In this document: positions 61,334 through 64,000 of the stretch, one piece after another | Layout of the letters: each line of letters starts with the position of its first letter | Numbering within the stretch: position 1 is the stretch's first letter | Origin: UBA7803 sp963822255 | Lineage (GTDB): Bacteria > Pseudomonadota > Gammaproteobacteria > Pseudomonadales > Azotimanducaceae | Direction of reading: 5' to 3' | NCBI GenBank assembly: GCA_963822255.1 | Contig: CAWGGV010000004.1 | Location: forward strand, 124,001-188,000 | DNA: 64,000 nt | Notes under the pieces: generated by a model | The model's input: only the letters and a program-made list of their open reading frames with translations | What the model was told of the DNA's origin: nothing | Databases searched by the model: none | Program-made: the position numbers and the translations under genes

Positions 61334-61358
61334 CTTTCGGCCTCTACGACGCCGAAAG
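61334..61358. terminator. Weak bidirectional hairpin between miaE and lpxH
   Basis: CTTTCGGC (61334-61341) and GCCGAAAG (61351-61358) form a perfect stem with a 9-nt loop that includes the lpxH stop codon. There is no long T-tract on either strand. It could still act as a shared 3'-end stabiliser for two convergent genes. Confidence 0.4.
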
Positions 61359-62060
61359 GGAAAAGCAAACCAGCTTCAAAGACGGCCCATGCTGCTCGAC
61401 CCGCCAGCCGCAGCGCTCCCATGCGCCCAGCACGTAGCGCCGCCCCCACGGTTCCACGTGAATCCCCGGGCGGTGCGTGTGCCCGTGAATCAGCACCCGG
61501 GCCCGGTAATTCTGAGCTGTGCACGCTACGTCCTCGGCCGAGACATCCATGATGTTCTCCGGCTTGTTGGCGTTGGCGGCGCGGCTGTTCGCGCGCATGG
61601 CGGCCGCCATGCTGCGGCGCTGGTCCAGCGGCTGGTCCAGCACCGTGCGCTGCCACGCGGCGGATCGCAGCTTGCGCCGTACTGCCTGATAGTCCCGGTC
61701 GGCGGTGCAGAAAGCGTCGCCGTGGGCGATCAGAATGCCGTCGTCGAGGAGGTGAGGATCTTCGATCAGTCGGGCGCCGCTGTCGTGCTCGAACCTGGCG
61801 CCGAACAGGAAATCCCGGTTGCCGGGCATCACCAGCACCCGACTGGTCGCTGCGGTTCGTGCCAGACTTGCCACCACAGCCCGGGCAAGCGGGCCGTCGT
61901 CGTCGTCCCCCACCCAGATCTCGCACAGGTCGCCCAGCAGGTAGATCTCCGCGAAACGCCCGCAGGCGCCCGCCATGAGAGCATCGAAAGCGCGGAACGC
62001 GTCACTGTCCGGATCGTCCAGGTGCAGATCGGAGAGGAACAGCCGGCTGGGGACGCTCAT
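61344..62060 (-). CDS. lpxH: UDP-2,3-diacylglucosamine diphosphatase
   Basis: LpxH removes UMP to give lipid X in lipid A synthesis. The 238-residue metallophosphoesterase has LFLSDLHLDD, LLGDLCEIWVGDD, VMPGNRDFLFG, LIAHGDAFCTAD and ARVLIHGHTHRPG in family order. ATG 62060 follows GGAG; the open frame further upstream lacks a ribosome site. It lies 25 bp after folD on the same strand and marks the host as a lipopolysaccharide-bearing Gram-negative. Confidence 0.95.
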   Translation of the reverse strand: MSVPSRLFLSDLHLDDPDSDAFRAFDALMAGACGRFAEIYLLGDLCEIWVGDDDDGPLARAVVASLARTAATSRVLVMPGNRDFLFGARFEHDSGARLIEDPHLLDDGILIAHGDAFCTADRDYQAVRRKLRSAAWQRTVLDQPLDQRRSMAAAMRANSRAANANKPENIMDVSAEDVACTAQNYRARVLIHGHTHRPGIHVEPWGRRYVLGAWERCGWRVEQHGPSLKLVCFSLSAS

Positions 62061-62085
62061 CGGCTCCGACCGACCCCGAGGCTGT

Positions 62086-62940
62086 TCACGAAGCGAGGTC
62101 TCCGGCAGCCAGCAGCGTGTTCTGCAGCAGAGCAACCCGAGTCATCGGCCCGACCCCGCCGGGCACCGGCGCGATCCAGGCAGCATGCTCGACCGCCTCG
62201 TCGAACACCACGTCGCCGTGCAGCCGGCCCTTCTCGTCGCGGGTGATGCCGACGTCGATGACGATGGCGCCGGGCTTGATCCAGTCGCCGCGCACCAGCC
62301 CAGGCTTGCCCACCGCGGAAACCAGCACATCCGCCGACGCGGCCGCCGCCCGCACGTCCCGGGAGAACTTGTGCGCCGTGGTGACGGTACAGCCGGCGAG
62401 CAACAGCTCGAGCCCCATGGGCCGGCCCACATGGTTGGATGCGCCGAGCACAGTCGCGTCGAGCCCGCGGATCGGTATGCCGGTGTGCTCGAGGAGCTGC
62501 ATCACGCCTTTCGGCGTGCAGGAGCGCAGGGTCGGGCGGCGCAGCGCCAGCCGGCCGATGTTGAACGGGTGCACCCCGTCCACGTCCTTGGACGGATCGA
62601 TGAGGTCGATGATGCGCGAAGGGTCCAGGTGGGCCGGCAGCGGAAGCTGAACCAGAATCCCGTCGATGCTCGAGTCGCCGTTCAGCTCGACGACTCGCTC
62701 CTCCAGATCGTCCTGAGTCACGTTGGCCGACAGGTGCTGAATGTTCGAGTGGAAGCCGACCTCGTCGCAGTCCCTGCGTTTGTGCCGCACATAGATCTCG
62801 GACGCGGGATCGTTCCCCACGAGAATCACCGCCAGCCCCGGCGGCCGCTCACCGGCGGCCATGCGCGTCTCCACCCGGTCGCGCAGCTCCCGGCGGAGCT
62901 TCTTCGCGATCTCGTTGCCGTCCAGGATCTTTGCGCTCAT
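62086..62940 (-). CDS. folD: Methylenetetrahydrofolate dehydrogenase/cyclohydrolase
   Basis: FolD interconverts 5,10-methylene-, methenyl- and 10-formyl-tetrahydrofolate with NADP+. The 284-residue product has the substrate lysine region SEIYVRHKRRDCDEVG, DGILVQLPLPAHLD, DVDGVHPFNIGRLA, TPKGVMQLL, VLGASNHVGRPM and PVPGGVGPMTRVALLQNT. ATG 62940 is the start. The tyrosine-to-lysine catalytic spacing is intact. Upstream lies the repeat region described separately. Confidence 0.96.
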   Translation of the reverse strand: MSAKILDGNEIAKKLRRELRDRVETRMAAGERPPGLAVILVGNDPASEIYVRHKRRDCDEVGFHSNIQHLSANVTQDDLEERVVELNGDSSIDGILVQLPLPAHLDPSRIIDLIDPSKDVDGVHPFNIGRLALRRPTLRSCTPKGVMQLLEHTGIPIRGLDATVLGASNHVGRPMGLELLLAGCTVTTAHKFSRDVRAAAASADVLVSAVGKPGLVRGDWIKPGAIVIDVGITRDEKGRLHGDVVFDEAVEHAAWIAPVPGGVGPMTRVALLQNTLLAAGDLAS

Positions 62941-63046
62941 GAGGTCTCCCTTGGAACGCGCGCCATTCTACGCCTGTGGTGCTGGGTGTGGGACATCCGG
63001 GGAATGCGGGGAATGCGGGGAATGCGGGGTATGCGCAGGGTCGTCC

Positions 63047-63220
63047 CCGGAAAAAGCACCTGTTCGGCAGCTGGCGCCAGCGTCGTTGGACGGGCTCCCT
63101 GGAGCTGGGGGCCTGAACAGCCGAACAGGTGTTTTTCCGGCGCCGCCCGTCGATCCGCCGTCCTTCCCGCAACGACGTGGTGCAGTCGTCGTTGCGCTTG
63201 CAGTCGGCTGGCGCTGGTGG
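63047..63220 (+). repeat. 174-bp direct repeat, copy 1, with core hairpin
   Basis: Copy 1 starts with CCGGAAAAAGCACCTG. The arm 63047-63068 pairs with 63120-63140 (21 pairs, one bulge) around a 51-nt core rich in GGCGCCAGCGTCGTTGG. A second stem GCAACGACG/CGTCGTTGC is at 63169-63195. Copy 2 is nearly identical. Confidence 0.9.
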
Positions 63221-63337
63221 GGTCTAACCCGTCGCGCGCCGGCTGCGGCGTGACGAATGGGACATCCGGGGGATGGGCGGGGTCGGCCCCGGAAAAAGCA
63301 CCCGAGCGGGACGTGCGGCGTATGGGCGGGGTCGCCC

Positions 63338-63510
63338 CCGGAAAAAGCACCTGTTCGGCAGCGGGCGCCAGCGTCGTTGGACGGGCTCACTGGAGCTGCG
63401 GGCCTGAACAGCCGAACAGGTGTTTTTCCGGCGCCGCCCTCGATCCGCTGTCCTTCCCGCAACGACGTGGTGCAGTCGTCGTTGCGCTTGCAGTCGGCTC
63501 GCGCTGGTGG
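63338..63510 (+). repeat. 174-bp direct repeat, copy 2, with core hairpin
   Basis: The arm 63338-63359 pairs with 63411-63431 as in copy 1. The core (63360-63410) differs from copy 1 at a few bases, in positions consistent with drift. The 3' part again has the GCAACGACG/CGTCGTTGC stem. One base is missing relative to copy 1 near 63439. Confidence 0.9.
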
Positions 63511-63619
63511 CGCCCGTCTCGCCGGCTGCATGGCGCTCGCCGACCGCCACGTCTCGCGAGGCGTCTGTCCGCTGCACGCTGATGGGGGGACGACGGTGAT
63601 GGGTGGGTGCGCGGCGGAG

Positions 63620-63698
63620 AATGCCTTTGGGGCTGTTCAGGCTCCCAACTCCAACGAGCCGGTCCAGCGACGCTGGCGCCTTCTGCCCCAAAGGCATT
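63620..63698 (+). repeat. Third hairpin: same core inverted, different stem
   Basis: The arm AATGCCTTTGGGG (63620-63632) is an exact reverse complement of CCCCAAAGGCATT (63686-63698). The enclosed core, beginning CTGTTCAGGCTCCCAACTCC and ending CGACGCTGGCGCCTTCTG, aligns with the reverse complement of the cores of the other two hairpins. The stem shares no sequence with theirs. Confidence 0.85.
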
Positions 63699-63807
63699 AT
63701 CCGGTGCGGGCCCGACCGCCCATCCCGTCGTTCTCCCACCGTCTCGACCGAGAAGGTGCGGTTTGACGCCCCCCGAGTCCCCCATTATGATTCCGCCGCC
63801 TGTACTG

Positions 63808-63884
63808 CGGGGTATAGCGCAGTCTGGTAGCGCGCCTGCTTTGGGAGCAGGATGTCGGGAGTTCGAATCTCTCTACCCCGACCA
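63808..63884 (+). tRNA. tRNA-Pro (UGG anticodon)
   Basis: The 77-nt cloverleaf begins CGGGGTA and ends TACCCCG-A-CCA. The anticodon stem CCTGC/GCAGG encloses TTTGGGA, so the anticodon is UGG. The D loop has AGTCTGGTAG and the T loop TTCGAAT. The encoded CCA end is complete. The 116 bp that follow to the window edge show no gene, only GC-rich inverted segments such as CCGGCC. Confidence 0.97.
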
Positions 63885-64000
63885 GATTCTCTCTTCAGTG
63901 GGTCGCCGGCCAAACGATCTACGCGGTCTTCCGGGCAGGGCCCGGCCGGCGCGTGAGGGCTGCCGGGCTCGGGCCGGCGGCCGTGCCGCTGCCCCGGATT

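Larger units (their letters stand above)
62941..63807. other. Non-coding repeat region between folD and tRNA-Pro
   Basis: These 867 bp hold no credible gene. Open frames here are low in complexity and repeat each other. The contents are four 9-bp GGGGAATGC-type units (62999-63035), two copies of a 174-bp direct repeat, a partial third copy around 63259-63318, and three long hairpins with a shared core. The conserved folD promoter must lie at the left edge. The right edge leads into tRNA-Pro. Confidence 0.85.

Noticed and set aside
63047..63698. Integron attC sites
   Set aside because: No conserved R-box ends, gene cassettes or integrase are present; the conserved part is the core, not the ends.
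62968..63785. Several open frames rich in Arg, Pro and Ser in the repeat region
   Set aside because: They recur because the DNA repeats, exist on both strands, lack ribosome sites and known domains, and cross hairpins.

Overview
This is a 64 kb, GC-rich, densely packed chromosomal segment. The family content and gene neighbourhoods point to a gammaproteobacterium of Pseudomonas-like or Chromatiales-like layout. The evidence is rpoS, sdhCDAB-sucAB-lpd-sucCD, prmB-aroC, leuCDB-asd-fimV-truA-trpF-trpBA-folC-SPOR-cvpA-purF, lpxH, miaE and folD. I cannot name the genus from the sequence alone. Almost everything is housekeeping; there is no prophage, insertion sequence, integrase or CRISPR array.

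Layout. 0-7 kb: the tail of a GGDEF protein, a nitroreductase, a complete pantothenate/CoA branch (PanP-like decarboxylase, panB, panC, coaX) and a site-2 protease. 7-12.5 kb: an NhaC-type antiporter, a frame-broken FAD amine oxidase, an omega-amino-acid aminotransferase and a persulfide-dioxygenase-like hydrolase. 12.5-20.1 kb: a selenocysteine block with an oxidoreductase-SelD fusion on the plus strand, and selA-selB-tRNA-Sec followed by metX on the minus strand. 20.5-22.1 kb: an unusual HTH-receiver regulator directly upstream of rpoS. 22.3-35.1 kb: the TCA-cycle block, with gltA divergent from sdhCDAB-sucAB-lpd-sucCD. 35.2-40.4 kb: htpG, gpsA, prmB, aroC. 40.4-45.8 kb: a LysR regulator divergent from leuCDB-asd. 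46-56.3 kb: fimV through purF. 56.3-61.3 kb: MoxR, DUF58, a TgpA-type transglutaminase, a DUF1289 protein and miaE. 61.3-62.9 kb: lpxH and folD on the minus strand. The last kilobase is non-coding repeat DNA followed by tRNA-Pro(UGG).

Three themes run across the window. First, at least six well-conserved genes (probable nhaC start region, amine oxidase, gltA, sucB, aroC, and fimV twice) are each interrupted by a one-base indel, and tRNA-Sec looks one base short in its acceptor helix. So many single-base lesions in essential genes suggest sequence or assembly errors rather than decay. Second, short in-frame tandem repeats (12-21 bp) sit at the ends of several genes, most strikingly five 21-bp units near the C-terminus of LeuB. 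Third, REP-like palindromes based on a GTGGGAGCG...TCGCGATC half-site lie in or beside several operons.

The least explained stretch is 62941-63807. It has three long hairpins that share a conserved core of about 53 nt but have unrelated, almost perfectly paired stems, with the core in opposite orientation in the third copy. That pattern is the best candidate here for an undescribed structured DNA or RNA element.
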